Under the pieces are notes generated by a model. That model made no database searches. It had not been told where the DNA came from and saw nothing but the letters and a program-made list of their open reading frames with translations. This document shows positions 25,485-34,640 of a DNA stretch of 64,000 bases, one piece after another; within the stretch, counting starts at the first letter, position 1; each line of letters starts with the position of its first letter. The stretch is from CBDCBA01 sp965214125 (lineage in GTDB: Bacteria > Planctomycetota > Phycisphaerae > Tepidisphaerales > Tepidisphaeraceae): assembly GCA_965214125.1 (NCBI GenBank), contig CBDCBA010000032.1:124001-188000 (forward strand), in the 5' to 3' direction. The position numbers and the translations under genes are program-made.

Positions 25485-25921
25485 CACTTCCGCTCCGGCC
25501 CGTACTCGATCTTCACGCCGCCGTAGGCGTCTTCGATGTGGGTTTCGGCGTGCCGGCCCTGGGTTTTGATCTTGCCCAGGACGCGGCCGTGGGGATCGAT
25601 GAAGAGGCGGGCGTTCTTGTTGTTGGCGTTCTGGCTGACGGTGCCGCTGAGGATCACCTTCGCGCCGCGGAAGAGTTGGAGGTTGCCGGCGATGTGGCCG
25701 TAGACGTGGACGCGCCCGCCGAAGTCGACGATCAGGTCGCCGCCGACGTTGCCGCGCACGTAGCACTTGCCGCCGTCGACGACGCGCAGGTCGCCGGTGA
25801 CGCCGCCCCAGAGGGTGAACTTGTCGTCGACGGTCATGTCGCCGACGACGCGGCCGCGCTCCTCGCGCATGCCGGTGCCGGCCTCTTTGCGATCTTTGCC
25901 GGGTCGCTGCTTCTCCGCCAT
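25484..25921 (-). CDS. Bactofilin-like polymer-forming protein
   Basis: The 145-residue protein is built from short beta-helix turns (VVGDMTVDDKFTLWGGVTGDL, YVRGNVGGDLIVDFGGRVHVYGHIAGNL), the rhythm of bactofilin and polymer-forming cytoskeletal domains. A charged N-terminal tail precedes it. The match is to the repeat rhythm rather than exact motifs, so assignment is moderate. ATG 25921 follows GGAGG at 5 bases and is preferred over the upstream start at 25948. Confidence 0.6.
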   Translation of the reverse strand: MAEKQRPGKDRKEAGTGMREERGRVVGDMTVDDKFTLWGGVTGDLRVVDGGKCYVRGNVGGDLIVDFGGRVHVYGHIAGNLQLFRGAKVILSGTVSQNANNKNARLFIDPHGRVLGKIKTQGRHAETHIEDAYGGVKIEYGPERK

Positions 25922-26015
25922 CCTGCCTCCGCCAAAACTGGGTGTCATCGCACATGGTATCGGGCCGATGACGGGGCCCGTTGACCCGCGACAGGTCCCG
26001 TTGACCCGCGGCCGT

Positions 26016-26777
26016 TTAGCCGGGGCGGCCGTCGCCGTCGAGGTCGGGCAGGTCTTCGCCCAGGGCCTGCTTGATCCCCTTGCCGCTGCCGAACGTCACG
26101 ATCAGCAGCAAGACGAACGCCACCGCCGGCCAGGCGACAAAGCGAACCCACATCAGCCAGTTCGCCCGCTCGTACTCGCTGTAGTGGCCGGTGCCGAGCA
26201 GTTCCATCCAGGTGTAGAGCACGCCCGGCACGTGGAACGCCCCGCCGCGGATCGTCGGGTGCATCAGCACCGCCTGCCACGGGATGAACAGCACCAGCAG
26301 CAATAGCGACTTCGTGAACGCCCGCGTCACCTGCGGCACGCCGACGGTGCGGCCGTTGAGCATGACCAGCACGATGAACCCCAGCGTCAACGCCAGCAAA
26401 ATGCTGAAGACCAGCCCCAGCCAGAGCGTCGCGTAGACGGCCATGTAGCCCCAATCGGCGAGCACGTCGTTCGAGACGGTCGTGGTCGTGACCTCCGGGT
26501 CGGCCGAGTATTCGGTGTCGGTCTCGACATCGCCGTCGCCCTCAAGCTCGAGCGTCTCGGTGCTGCTGACGTTGGGGTCGAGGCCATCGGCGAGTTCGAC
26601 GCCGCCGCTCTCGTCGCCACGGGGGAAGTCGGCCCAGTACTTTTCGGCAAAGAAGAGCCCGACCTGCGCCAGCAGCACCAGCGCCAGCACGAGCGCGCAA
26701 AGGGTGCGGAAGCGGCGTGCGGTGGTGAGGGCGTCGTGGTAGACGGCACTCGCGGCGGTGGATGGGACGAGGGTCAT
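26016..26777 (-). CDS. Membrane protein of unknown function
   Basis: 253 residues with four likely transmembrane helices (FRTLCALVLALVLLAQVGLFF; ATLWLGLVFSILLALTLGFIVL; SLLLLVLFIPWQAVL; FVAWPAVAFVLLLIVTFG). An acidic, threonine-rich extracytoplasmic loop lies between helices one and two. The tail ends in DLPDLDGDGRPG. No family is recognised. The gene is followed by the bactofilin-like gene, 94 bases downstream on the same strand. Confidence 0.6.
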   Translation of the reverse strand: MTLVPSTAASAVYHDALTTARRFRTLCALVLALVLLAQVGLFFAEKYWADFPRGDESGGVELADGLDPNVSSTETLELEGDGDVETDTEYSADPEVTTTTVSNDVLADWGYMAVYATLWLGLVFSILLALTLGFIVLVMLNGRTVGVPQVTRAFTKSLLLLVLFIPWQAVLMHPTIRGGAFHVPGVLYTWMELLGTGHYSEYERANWLMWVRFVAWPAVAFVLLLIVTFGSGKGIKQALGEDLPDLDGDGRPG

Positions 26778-26900
26778 GGGAAGCGGCTGGGCGTGCGGTG
26801 GGCCGGCGCGTCCGTGCGACGGCCGCGCCCGTTGTACGCCACGCGCGGCGGCGCGACAAGATGCAGCCGGCGTTGTCCGGCCGGATCAGCGCGTTCGAGA

Positions 26901-27413
26901 TCAAGCCCCCGCGGCGGATGTGACCGCTGGCGCATCCTGTGCCGCAATGTTCCACGCCGCCACGATCCCGATCGGAACCAAAACCGCCAGCAGGATGTTC
27001 AGTACCAGCCCCAGCACCGCGCCGCGGGGCAGGTCGGGGTTGCGCTTGCGCAGGTAGCGCACCCACACGTAGCCGCAGGCGACAAAGCCGATCAAGAGGA
27101 TCAGCGCCTGCAATCCCAGCACGATCGCGGCCGTGGTTTGGTCGCGGTTGGCGGCGCCGGAAAAGAGCGTCAGCAGGCCGAGGATGCCCGGCGCGAACCA
27201 ACTGATTCGCGCCGCCTGCTCATCGAGCGTCTGCGCCGCGGCGGGCGTGCGACGTGGCGGCGAACGACTGGCGGGCGCGGCGCGCGAGGGTTGTCGCGTC
27301 GACGCCGGCTGTGCCGCGGGGGTGGCTGGGGTGGGCGTACGACGCGCGGGCGGAGGGCGACGCGGAGGCTCGGGGGCCAGGTCGTACTCGTCGTCGCCGG
27401 TGGGGTCGCTCAA
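26901..27413 (-). CDS. Proline-rich membrane protein of unknown function
   Basis: 170 residues. The first 65 are Pro/Arg/Ala-rich and disordered; then three hydrophobic helices (SWFAPGILGLLTLFSG, AAIVLGLQALILLIGFVACGYVWV, GAVLGLVLNILLAVLVPIGIVAAW). The start at 27413 would be TTG, so the real start is uncertain. Layout resembles small DUF4190-like membrane proteins, but no motif proves this. Confidence 0.5.
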   Translation of the reverse strand: MSDPTGDDEYDLAPEPPRRPPPARRTPTPATPAAQPASTRQPSRAAPASRSPPRRTPAAAQTLDEQAARISWFAPGILGLLTLFSGAANRDQTTAAIVLGLQALILLIGFVACGYVWVRYLRKRNPDLPRGAVLGLVLNILLAVLVPIGIVAAWNIAAQDAPAVTSAAGA

Positions 27414-27450
27414 TCTGCCGCGATGATAGGTTGGCTTTGGGCGCCGGCCG

Positions 27451-28455
27451 TCAAGACGTGGGCATGGCCAGGTGGTCAGTCGATTTTCGCGGTCGATCCC
27501 AGAGGTGGCTCAGCGGGTCGAAGAGGGCGCCGCCGAGGTTGGCGAGGGAGACTTCCGGCAGGCGGGCGCCGTCGGCGTGGCCGCGAATCGCACGCCATAG
27601 CCCGCGCAGCACGCGCGCCGGTGCGGCCAGACGGTCGATTAGCGGCACACGCCGCGCGCCGCCGTTGGACTTGAAGATCAGCAGCGTCACGTCGTCGCCG
27701 GCAAGGTTGTCGGGCGCCAACGCCTCCAGCGCCGCGATAAAGTCGGGGATCACACCCGCCGGCACTGCCCCGTCGACGTCGGCGGCGACGCGCAGCAGGC
27801 CCTCCATGCTCAGCAGTTCCCCGTCGGCGCCGCGGGCTTCGACAAGCGAGTCGGTGTAGCAGAGCACCAGGTCGTCGGGCTCGAGGCGGAGGTTGAACTG
27901 GTCGTATCGGCCGGCGTCGAGCACGCCCAGCGGTAGGTTCTCGGCCAACGCCCCGCCGTCGCGGTGTGGCGCGCGGTCGTGTTGCAGGAACGACCAGGAG
28001 CGGTCGCGCGCCCGCCAGAGCAGCGGCGGCGGGTGGCCGGCGTTGGAGACGCTCAAGGTCCCGGTGGGGGCGAAGTAGGTCATCACGACGGCGGTCGCGA
28101 ACTTGCCGCCGTGAGCCATCTCAGCGAAGCGGCGGTTGAGGGCGGCGAAGAACTTGCGCTGGTCGAGGAAGTTGACGAACTTCGCCATCAGCCCGCGCAG
28201 GTCGGCCGCGATGCCGCCCACCTCCGCGCCGTGACCACTGACGTCGGCCACGAGCACGCGGGCGATGCGCCCGGTGGCGCACGTGGAGACGTAGTGGACG
28301 TCGCCACCGCTGTCGGAGTGTTCGTACGGCAGGCTGTAGACCCACACGTCGAGGCCCGGCATGACAAAGGCGTCCTCGACGGCGTTGTTGCCGCCGCGCA
28401 GTTCCATGCAGGCCATCCGCGTGGGCGAAGCCTTGGGTGTTGGGGTTGTTGTCAT
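27451..28455 (-). CDS. PP2C-type (SpoIIE/RsbU-like) serine phosphatase
   Basis: The 334-residue protein has the PPM-family core: VLVADVSGHGAEVGG (metal-binding Asp and Gly), ATAVVMTYFAPTGTLSVSNAGHPPPLLW, LPLGVLDAGRYD, LVLCYTDSLVEARGADGE and the last Asp in LAGDDVTLLIF. No sensor domain precedes the phosphatase domain. Such proteins dephosphorylate anti-sigma antagonist proteins in partner-switching circuits; the partner is not in view. A C-terminal region of about 80 residues has no known domain. Confidence 0.85.
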   Translation of the reverse strand: MTTTPTPKASPTRMACMELRGGNNAVEDAFVMPGLDVWVYSLPYEHSDSGGDVHYVSTCATGRIARVLVADVSGHGAEVGGIAADLRGLMAKFVNFLDQRKFFAALNRRFAEMAHGGKFATAVVMTYFAPTGTLSVSNAGHPPPLLWRARDRSWSFLQHDRAPHRDGGALAENLPLGVLDAGRYDQFNLRLEPDDLVLCYTDSLVEARGADGELLSMEGLLRVAADVDGAVPAGVIPDFIAALEALAPDNLAGDDVTLLIFKSNGGARRVPLIDRLAAPARVLRGLWRAIRGHADGARLPEVSLANLGGALFDPLSHLWDRPRKSTDHLAMPTS

Positions 28456-28621
28456 GCCCGCTCTCGATTCCTTCGCAACGGACTAGCGTCCCCGAACTGA
28501 CGCCGGGCGTCAAGCGCCGGACGATCGAACGTGGGCAGCGTCTCCGTTTCCCCCAGCAACAGTTCCATATGTACGGCGTAGCGGTACACGTGGATCAAGC
28601 GTAGTCGAGCGTGGATTGCCC

Positions 28622-28690
28622 CGTTAGCCGCCCCGCCTTGCGGGGCGCTCCAATCGCTGCGAAGCGCCCCGCAGGGCGGGGCGGCTAACG
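28622..28690. repeat. GTTAGCCGCCCCGCC palindrome
   Basis: Arms of about 28 bases pair with one mismatch around a 13-base centre. This is the only structure in the 349-base gap between the diverging phosphatase and phosphohexomutase genes; no coding sequence is supported there. Confidence 0.7.
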
Positions 28691-28803
28691 AGGATCCGTG
28701 GGACGGCGCGGGTCGTTCAATTCGTCCTCAGCAACGCGAGATGCCCGCGCCGCGAGTTCCGTCCCTCCCGCGGCGGCGCGGGGGCGCGTAAGGTGCGACC
28801 GAA

Positions 28804-30231
28804 ATGATCAGCAAAATCTTCAAGGCCTACGACGTCCGAGCCACCTATCCCGAACCGCTGGGCGCCGACGACGCCTGGAAGGTCGGCCACGCCACCGCCA
28901 CCTTCCTGCGGCGCAGCCGGTCGAGCATCGGCGACGACCAGAAGGTCGAGAAGGAGGACACGATCGTCGTCGGCCGCGACATGCGTCCGCACTCGCCGGA
29001 GTTGGCCGGGGCGCTCATCGAGGGCATTCGCAGCACGGGCATGAACGTGATCGACATCGGCCTGATCGACACGAGCTGCATCTACTTCGCCATCAACCAC
29101 TACGGCTGCGTGGGCGGCATCCAAACCACGGCCAGCCACAACCCCGTCGACTACAACGGCTTCAAGATCAGCGGCCCCCTTGCCAAGCCGATCGGCAGCC
29201 AGACAGGGCTCAAGGACATCGAGCGCATCGCCGGCCAGCTCACCCGCGCCGGCAACACCGGCGTCACCGGCGAGCTCACGCAGAAGGACATCTGGCCGAG
29301 CTACCGCGAGCACGTGCTGCAATTCCTCGACCTGAAGAAGCCCGTCAAGATCGCCGTCGACGCCTCCAACGGCATGGCCGGCGTCATGGTGCCCAAGGTC
29401 TTCGGCGACATATCCGACCTCTCGATGGAGAAGCTGCTCTTCGAGACCGGCGTCGACTTCGTCCACGACCCCAACCCTCTTGTCGAGCAGAACCTCGAAC
29501 TGCTGCAAAACAAGGTCCGCGAGGGCGGCTACGACGCCGGCGTCTGCTTCGACGGCGACGCCGACCGGTGTGTCTTCATCGATGAGAACGGCAAGACGAT
29601 CGGCTGCGATTTGCTGACGGCGATCATCGCGCGTGACTTCCTGGAGATGGACGAGAATAAAGGCAGCGTCATCGTCTACGACCTGCGCAGCAGCCACGCC
29701 TTGAAGGAGGAGATCGAAAAGGCCGGCGGCAAGCCCAAGCGCGACCGGGTCGGCCACGTCTTTATGAAGAAGACGATGGCCGACACGAGCGCCGTCTTCG
29801 GCGGGGAACTGTCAGGCCACTTCTACTTCCGCGACAACTTCAACGCCGACAGCGGCGCGATCGCGTTTGCGCGGATGCTGTCGATCCTGTCGAAAACGGA
29901 CCAACCGCTCAGCCAGCTCGTCGCCCCGCTCGATCGCTTCGCCAACACCGGCGAGGTGAACTTCCGCGTCGAGGACAAGGACGGCGCCATCAAGAAGCTC
30001 GGCCAAAAGTACCAGAAGCACGACATCGACTACCTCGACGGCATCACGATCGACAGCGGCGACGCGGGAGGTGGGGGTGGGGGTGGGGGTGGGGGTTGGT
30101 GGTTCAACGTCCGCAAGAGCAACACCGAGCCAATGCTTCGCCTGAATCTCGAGGCGAAGGACCAGGCCACGCTCGACCGGATGTTCGACGAGCTCAAAGG
30201 CATCCTCGGCGAGCCGGCCGAGGGGCATTGA
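28804..30231 (+). CDS. Phosphomannomutase/phosphoglucomutase
   Basis: The 475-residue phosphohexomutase has the active-site serine in TTASHNPVDYNGFK, the metal loop CFDGDADRC, the sugar-binding loop GGELSGHFYF and the phosphate-binding loop VRKSNTEPMLRLN. It interconverts hexose 6- and 1-phosphates and would supply substrate for GalU or a mannose pathway. Immediately before WWFNVRKSNTEP is a run of about ten glycines coded by GGGGGT repeats (30073-30096), absent from typical family members. Confidence 0.88.
   Translation: MISKIFKAYDVRATYPEPLGADDAWKVGHATATFLRRSRSSIGDDQKVEKEDTIVVGRDMRPHSPELAGALIEGIRSTGMNVIDIGLIDTSCIYFAINHYGCVGGIQTTASHNPVDYNGFKISGPLAKPIGSQTGLKDIERIAGQLTRAGNTGVTGELTQKDIWPSYREHVLQFLDLKKPVKIAVDASNGMAGVMVPKVFGDISDLSMEKLLFETGVDFVHDPNPLVEQNLELLQNKVREGGYDAGVCFDGDADRCVFIDENGKTIGCDLLTAIIARDFLEMDENKGSVIVYDLRSSHALKEEIEKAGGKPKRDRVGHVFMKKTMADTSAVFGGELSGHFYFRDNFNADSGAIAFARMLSILSKTDQPLSQLVAPLDRFANTGEVNFRVEDKDGAIKKLGQKYQKHDIDYLDGITIDSGDAGGGGGGGGGGWWFNVRKSNTEPMLRLNLEAKDQATLDRMFDELKGILGEPAEGH
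30073..30096 (+). repeat. Four GGGGGT repeats within the phosphohexomutase gene
   Basis: A 6-bp unit repeated four times in frame, coding glycine pairs. Changes in copy number would alter loop length by two residues without shifting the frame. Four G5 runs on the coding strand could form a G-quadruplex. Confidence 0.85.
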
Positions 30232-30255
30232 CCCCGGACGGTTGATGCGGTTGCC

Positions 30256-30316
30256 GTAGGGTGGGATTTATCCCACCGTCCGACAGAATCCAGAGGTGGG
30301 ATGAATCCCACCCTAC
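30256..30316. repeat. GTAGGGTGGG-family inverted repeat
   Basis: 22-bp arms (30256-30277, 30295-30316) with one mismatch. A second copy lies at 41099-41153. The outer CTAC end supplies the TAG stop of the minus-strand GT gene at 30313. Confidence 0.8.
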
Positions 30317-31845
30317 TCGCTCACGAAGACGCGCCAGTCGTTGATAAACGGCTCGGGCGTGATCTCGCGCCAGCCGTGCTCGAGCAGCACCTCCGGCGTG
30401 ACCGTCATCCGCACGTCGGCGTTGTAGACGCTGTAGATCTTGTCCCACAGAAAGAGCGTCCCCGGCGGGCGGCGCTCGACGAGCAGGCGGCCGTCGATCG
30501 TGTTGGGCGGCGTGTCGACGCGGTAGCGGAAGATCGGGTGATCCACGCGCAGGTTCGGGTAGCGGTCCCGCAAATCGGCCGTGTCGTCCGACTCCCACCA
30601 ATCCGCGACGGCCTCGGCATTCTGCGACCCCTCGTCCATCACCAGCGGCACGATCGGGTACTTCACCTGCAACGCCAGCCACGGCAGCACGCCAAGCACG
30701 ATCGCGATTGGGGCGACATGCTCGACGCGCAGCCAACGCGTCGCCCGCTCGACGCCCAGGGCCGTGAGCAAACCCCAGAACGGCGCGACGGCGACGAGGT
30801 AGCGAATGTCGCCGCTGCTGGCCATCTTGCCGGTCCAGTGCAGCAGGCTGTGAACCAGCAGCACGAACAGCGGGATGAAGGCGACGATCCAGCGGACGCG
30901 CGTCGCGTGGTCGCGCGTCAGCGTCCGCCAGCCGGCGAAGCTGAGGACCGCCCCGAGCAGCATGAACGGAAAGAGCAGCGGCCCGGTGATGGCCGGTAGC
31001 ATGCCGACGAACTTCAGCAGCGGGCCCGAGTCGTAGACGCTCTCGCCGCTGTAGGGCCAGCTCGCCGGCAGCCAGGCGAGGATGCCGGGGAGGAAGTCGA
31101 GCGACTCGGGCAGCGCGTCCGCGAGGGGGCGAAGCCGCGAGTCGTCGGCCGGGCCGCGGTAGCCGCCAAGGATCCAGCCGGCCGTCGCCCACGTGATCGG
31201 CCCGATCAACACGAGCGGCGCCGCGATCCAGCGTCGATGGAGCACGAGGCCGCCGAAGATCATCAGGGCAAAGCCGATTCCCTCCGGCCTCGCCGCGGGC
31301 AGGAACCCGCCGAGCAGCGCGAGTAAGACCCACTGCTTTCGCTGATACAGCAGCAGGCAGGCGATGCTCATCAGCGCGAACGGCAACTCGGTCAGTTCCG
31401 CAAACGAATGGAGCAACACGAGCGGGCTCGCGAGCGTGCAGACCGCCGCGAGTGACGGGCGTTGGTGGTGGGCGTGTTCGGGTTGCCCCGCCGCAACCTT
31501 CCACGCGACGAGCGCCCCGCCGATCGCCAGGGCAAGGCTCGTCAGTCGCACCGCGATCAGGCCCATCGGCTGGCCGAAGATCGAGCCGGGAATCTGCGCC
31601 GGCAGCGCGTGGAGCGTCGTCACAATCGGCCGGCCCCACACGTCGGTGAAGAGCCACGGAAAGTCGAACGCCCACCGCGCGTAGAGGTAATGCGTGACCC
31701 CGTCCGCCTCCAGGAACCCGCGGCTCCAGACGGCGAAGACAACCGACAGCAACGCGAACGTCGCGAGGAAGCCGACCGCCCACACGCGGTCGGACACGCG
31801 CGATTGCACTCGCGGTTCAGGAAGTTCGATCGTTGCCTCGGACAA
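30313..31845 (-). CDS. GT-C type membrane glycosyltransferase-like protein
   Basis: About 510 residues with 10 or more hydrophobic helices. The first extracytoplasmic loop GFLEADGVTHYLYARWAFD carries the acidic pair of GT-C enzymes, and the soluble C-terminal part has VDHPIFRYRVDTPPNTIDG. Probably transfers a sugar from a lipid carrier at the membrane outer face; donor and acceptor unknown. The start is uncertain: TTG 31845 just behind the upstream stop, or GTG 31809. The upstream open frame is antisense-like. The stop lies in a repeat arm. Confidence 0.7.
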   Translation of the reverse strand: MSEATIELPEPRVQSRVSDRVWAVGFLATFALLSVVFAVWSRGFLEADGVTHYLYARWAFDFPWLFTDVWGRPIVTTLHALPAQIPGSIFGQPMGLIAVRLTSLALAIGGALVAWKVAAGQPEHAHHQRPSLAAVCTLASPLVLLHSFAELTELPFALMSIACLLLYQRKQWVLLALLGGFLPAARPEGIGFALMIFGGLVLHRRWIAAPLVLIGPITWATAGWILGGYRGPADDSRLRPLADALPESLDFLPGILAWLPASWPYSGESVYDSGPLLKFVGMLPAITGPLLFPFMLLGAVLSFAGWRTLTRDHATRVRWIVAFIPLFVLLVHSLLHWTGKMASSGDIRYLVAVAPFWGLLTALGVERATRWLRVEHVAPIAIVLGVLPWLALQVKYPIVPLVMDEGSQNAEAVADWWESDDTADLRDRYPNLRVDHPIFRYRVDTPPNTIDGRLLVERRPPGTLFLWDKIYSVYNADVRMTVTPEVLLEHGWREITPEPFINDWRVFVSE

Positions 31846-31873
31846 GGGGGAGCAGTCTAGCGGTTGCCCCAGC

Positions 31874-33253
31874 TCACTCGAAGCGTTCCATGATGAAGTA
31901 AAGCACCGACTCATCGATCGCCAGATCGACGTTTGGCCGCACGTCGTGGTGGGAGATATCACGACGCTGCACCTGCTCGGTCGTTGCCATCCACTCAACG
32001 GCGAGCAAACGGCCCGGAAGCTCGCAGTCGATGCTTGATTTGCGGCCATCGCCCGTCGGCGACCAAACAGCCCACGCGAACTTGCTCTCGTCGCCACCGT
32101 GTACGAACTCCAAGATGACGCGCTCGCCGTCGCTCCACTCGATTGTCTTTGAAAAGCGGTACTCGCCCAAAATGCGCTGCATCTGCCGCATCGCGTGGTA
32201 GCTCGGCTTCGGCTCGTAGTTGCGCGTCACCCCGCTGGCGGCGTGGAAGCTCGGGGCGTCGCTGTCGTTGAACCAGTAGAGGTACGCGCGGTCGAGGTCG
32301 GTTGTCGCGAGGCAAAGGAACGACCGCACGATCCACTGGGCCTGCTGCAAGTCATCCGTGTCGATGAACTGGGCCATCGGGCCATCCGGGTCGGGCGTGC
32401 CGGTGGCGGCGTCGTAGCCGAACTCGGTGAGCCAGACCTGCTTGCCGGGCAAATGCTCGTCGCGGTAGGCGAGCGTCTCGCGGACGAACGCCAGGAACCC
32501 GTTGGCCGAATCTTCCGGATGCGTGCGCCGCCACGTCGGCCAGCCCTCGGCGAAGGCGTAACGGTGGATGTTGACCACGTCGAAAAGCTCCGCGTGCGGG
32601 ATGAACAGCTCGAGCGACTTCGACCACCCGTCCGGCTCCGGCGGCGCGGCGGCGCAGGTGGCGATCAGCAGGTCCGCGTCCCCCGCCCGCAGGCCCTTGG
32701 CCATGTGGGTGAAGAGCGTGAGGTAAAGCTCGTCGGGGATGCGGTTCTCCCCCGCCGGCTCGTTGCCGATCTCGACGCTCGTCACCCGCGGCGTCGTGCC
32801 GTTCGGGCCGAGCGATTTGGCGAAGGCCCGGCCGTAACGCTGGGCGTCGGCGGCGGGATCGCTCCATCGCGTCGGGAGCATCAGGCTGGCGTTGACCTCG
32901 AACCCGGCGTCGTTCCACTCGCCGTACAGGTCGGCCCAATTTGGCACGCCGTCGAAGCTCTCGAAGTTGCCGCTGTCATCGGCCCAGGTGATGTGCTTGA
33001 TTGCCCGCGGGAAGTCGGTCGCGCCGGCGGTGTGATCGCCGGTGTCCCAGTCGATTGCGTGGTAGTCGCGCACGAGCCCGCACAGGGGCGCGTAGAGCGT
33101 TGGCGGGAACTGAACGGTGTGCGCGTTGATCCCGACGAAGTCGCGCATCAGCGGCGGCCGCGCATTGGCCTCGGGCGCGGCGGCGTGCAGCGCCGGTGCA
33201 AGGAGCAGGAGGACGAGCGCGATCAGCATCGTGGGGTTCGGGCGGCACTGCAT
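31874..33253 (-). CDS. Secreted clan GH-A glycoside hydrolase-like protein
   Basis: The 459-residue protein has a signal peptide (MLIALVLLLLAPALHA). TSVEIGNEPAG supplies the clan GH-A acid/base NEP motif, and VWLTEFGYD the nucleophile glutamate about 120 residues later. DVVNIHRYAF fits the barrel. The overall plan resembles GH39, GH5 or GH51-like enzymes but the exact family cannot be fixed by eye. ATG 33253 gives the best signal peptide. It ends 28 bases before the GT gene and is probably cotranscribed. Confidence 0.75.
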   Translation of the reverse strand: MQCRPNPTMLIALVLLLLAPALHAAAPEANARPPLMRDFVGINAHTVQFPPTLYAPLCGLVRDYHAIDWDTGDHTAGATDFPRAIKHITWADDSGNFESFDGVPNWADLYGEWNDAGFEVNASLMLPTRWSDPAADAQRYGRAFAKSLGPNGTTPRVTSVEIGNEPAGENRIPDELYLTLFTHMAKGLRAGDADLLIATCAAAPPEPDGWSKSLELFIPHAELFDVVNIHRYAFAEGWPTWRRTHPEDSANGFLAFVRETLAYRDEHLPGKQVWLTEFGYDAATGTPDPDGPMAQFIDTDDLQQAQWIVRSFLCLATTDLDRAYLYWFNDSDAPSFHAASGVTRNYEPKPSYHAMRQMQRILGEYRFSKTIEWSDGERVILEFVHGGDESKFAWAVWSPTGDGRKSSIDCELPGRLLAVEWMATTEQVQRRDISHHDVRPNVDLAIDESVLYFIMERFE

Positions 33254-33363
33254 GGGGTCTTCAACGATACCGCCACGTGCAATCGCGTGTGGAACGGCCG
33301 GCAATCGGCCAAGTGAGGCAAAATCGTGACCGGGTTGGGCACAGGGTTTGTTGGGTATCGGGC

Positions 33364-34569
33364 ATGAGTCGTGATGTAGGCCCCGCCGATCGGGGCGCTG
33401 GCCTGCGCGTGGTCGTGGCCTGTGACAAGTTCAAGGGATGCCTGACCGCGGGCGAGGCGAACGCCGCCATCGCCGTGGGTTTGCGTCGGGCCGCGCCCGA
33501 GGTGGAGGTCGACGTCTGCCCGATGGCCGACGGCGGCGAGGGGACCGCCGAGGCACTGGCCGCCGGCGGAGGAACCGTGGTCGAGCGGGAGGTGACGGGC
33601 CCGCTGCCGGGCTCGCGCACGCTCGGGCGCATCACGCTCCTGGCCGACGGCGAAACCGGCGTGCTCGACATGGCCAGCGCCGCCGGCATCTCGCTGTTGG
33701 CCGAGGCCGACCGCAATCCGATGCGCACGACCAGCTACGGCGTGGGCGAACTCGTCCGCTACGCCACCGACATGGGCTGCCGGCACGTGGTGGTCGGATT
33801 GGGCGGAAGTTCGACCTGCGACGCCGGCATGGGCGCAGCGCAGGCGGTCGGGCTCCACGTGCAGACGGCCGCCGGCACGCTGAGTCGGCCCGTCACGGGG
33901 GCGGATTTGGGCGACATCGTCAACGTCGACGTGCCGACGCTGGCGCGCCTGCCCCACCGCACGCGCATCACGTGCCTGGCCGACGTGAACGCCCCGCTGT
34001 TCGGGCCCAACGGGTCGGCCTGGATCTACGCCCCGCAGAAGGGGGCCACGCCCGAGCAGGTGGCGCAGCTCGACCTTTACCTGGAGCGGCTGGCCAACGT
34101 CTGCCGTCGCGTCGCGATGGCCGCCGAGCCCGGCATGGGCGCCGCCGGCGGGCTTGGCTTCGGGCTCGCTTTGGCCGCCCGCGCGCAGCTTCGCCCCGGC
34201 GTGGAGGCCGTCGCCGACGCCTGCAAGCTGCACGAGCGCCTGGACGGAACGCAGCTTTGTGTCACGGGCGAAGGACGATTTGACACCCAAAGTCTCGGCG
34301 GCAAGGTTCCGCACGGCGTCGCAAAGCTCTGCGCCAGCCGCGACGTGCCCTGCGTCGTCATCGCCGGCAGCCACGCGGATCGCAAGAGCCTCCAGCCCGC
34401 GCTCGACAGCGGCGTGTGCGCCTACTTCTGCCTCGCTGACGGACCCGCCACGCTCGCCGACCTCGTCGACCGCGGCCGATCGCTCCTGACGGCGCAGGCG
34501 GAGCAACTGATGCGCTTCTACCTCTGCGCCAGCAGCCGACCCGAACGCGTGCCCTCCACCGTGGCGTGA
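33364..34569 (+). CDS. Glycerate kinase, GarK/GlxK type
   Basis: The 401-residue protein opens with VVVACDKFKGCLTAGEAN, the family's signature D-[SK]-FKG segment. CPMADGGEGTAEAL, GLGGSSTCDAGMGAAQA and VTGEGRFDTQSLGGKVP are the other conserved blocks. It phosphorylates D-glycerate with ATP. Together with the serine/alanine-glyoxylate type transaminase at 11491 it may serve a glycerate/serine route, though the genes are not adjacent. ATG 33364 begins homology. Confidence 0.9.
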   Translation: MSRDVGPADRGAGLRVVVACDKFKGCLTAGEANAAIAVGLRRAAPEVEVDVCPMADGGEGTAEALAAGGGTVVEREVTGPLPGSRTLGRITLLADGETGVLDMASAAGISLLAEADRNPMRTTSYGVGELVRYATDMGCRHVVVGLGGSSTCDAGMGAAQAVGLHVQTAAGTLSRPVTGADLGDIVNVDVPTLARLPHRTRITCLADVNAPLFGPNGSAWIYAPQKGATPEQVAQLDLYLERLANVCRRVAMAAEPGMGAAGGLGFGLALAARAQLRPGVEAVADACKLHERLDGTQLCVTGEGRFDTQSLGGKVPHGVAKLCASRDVPCVVIAGSHADRKSLQPALDSGVCAYFCLADGPATLADLVDRGRSLLTAQAEQLMRFYLCASSRPERVPSTVA

Positions 34570-34640
34570 CGGTTTCGCCCGCGCCCAAATCCGCCCGAAC
34601 TTGCAAGCGGAATCTGCGCCCCGCGCGGTAGAATCGACCC

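Noticed and set aside
26901..27413. Signal-transduction or secretion function from the proline-rich region
   Set aside because: Low-complexity Pro/Arg sequence carries no specific motif.
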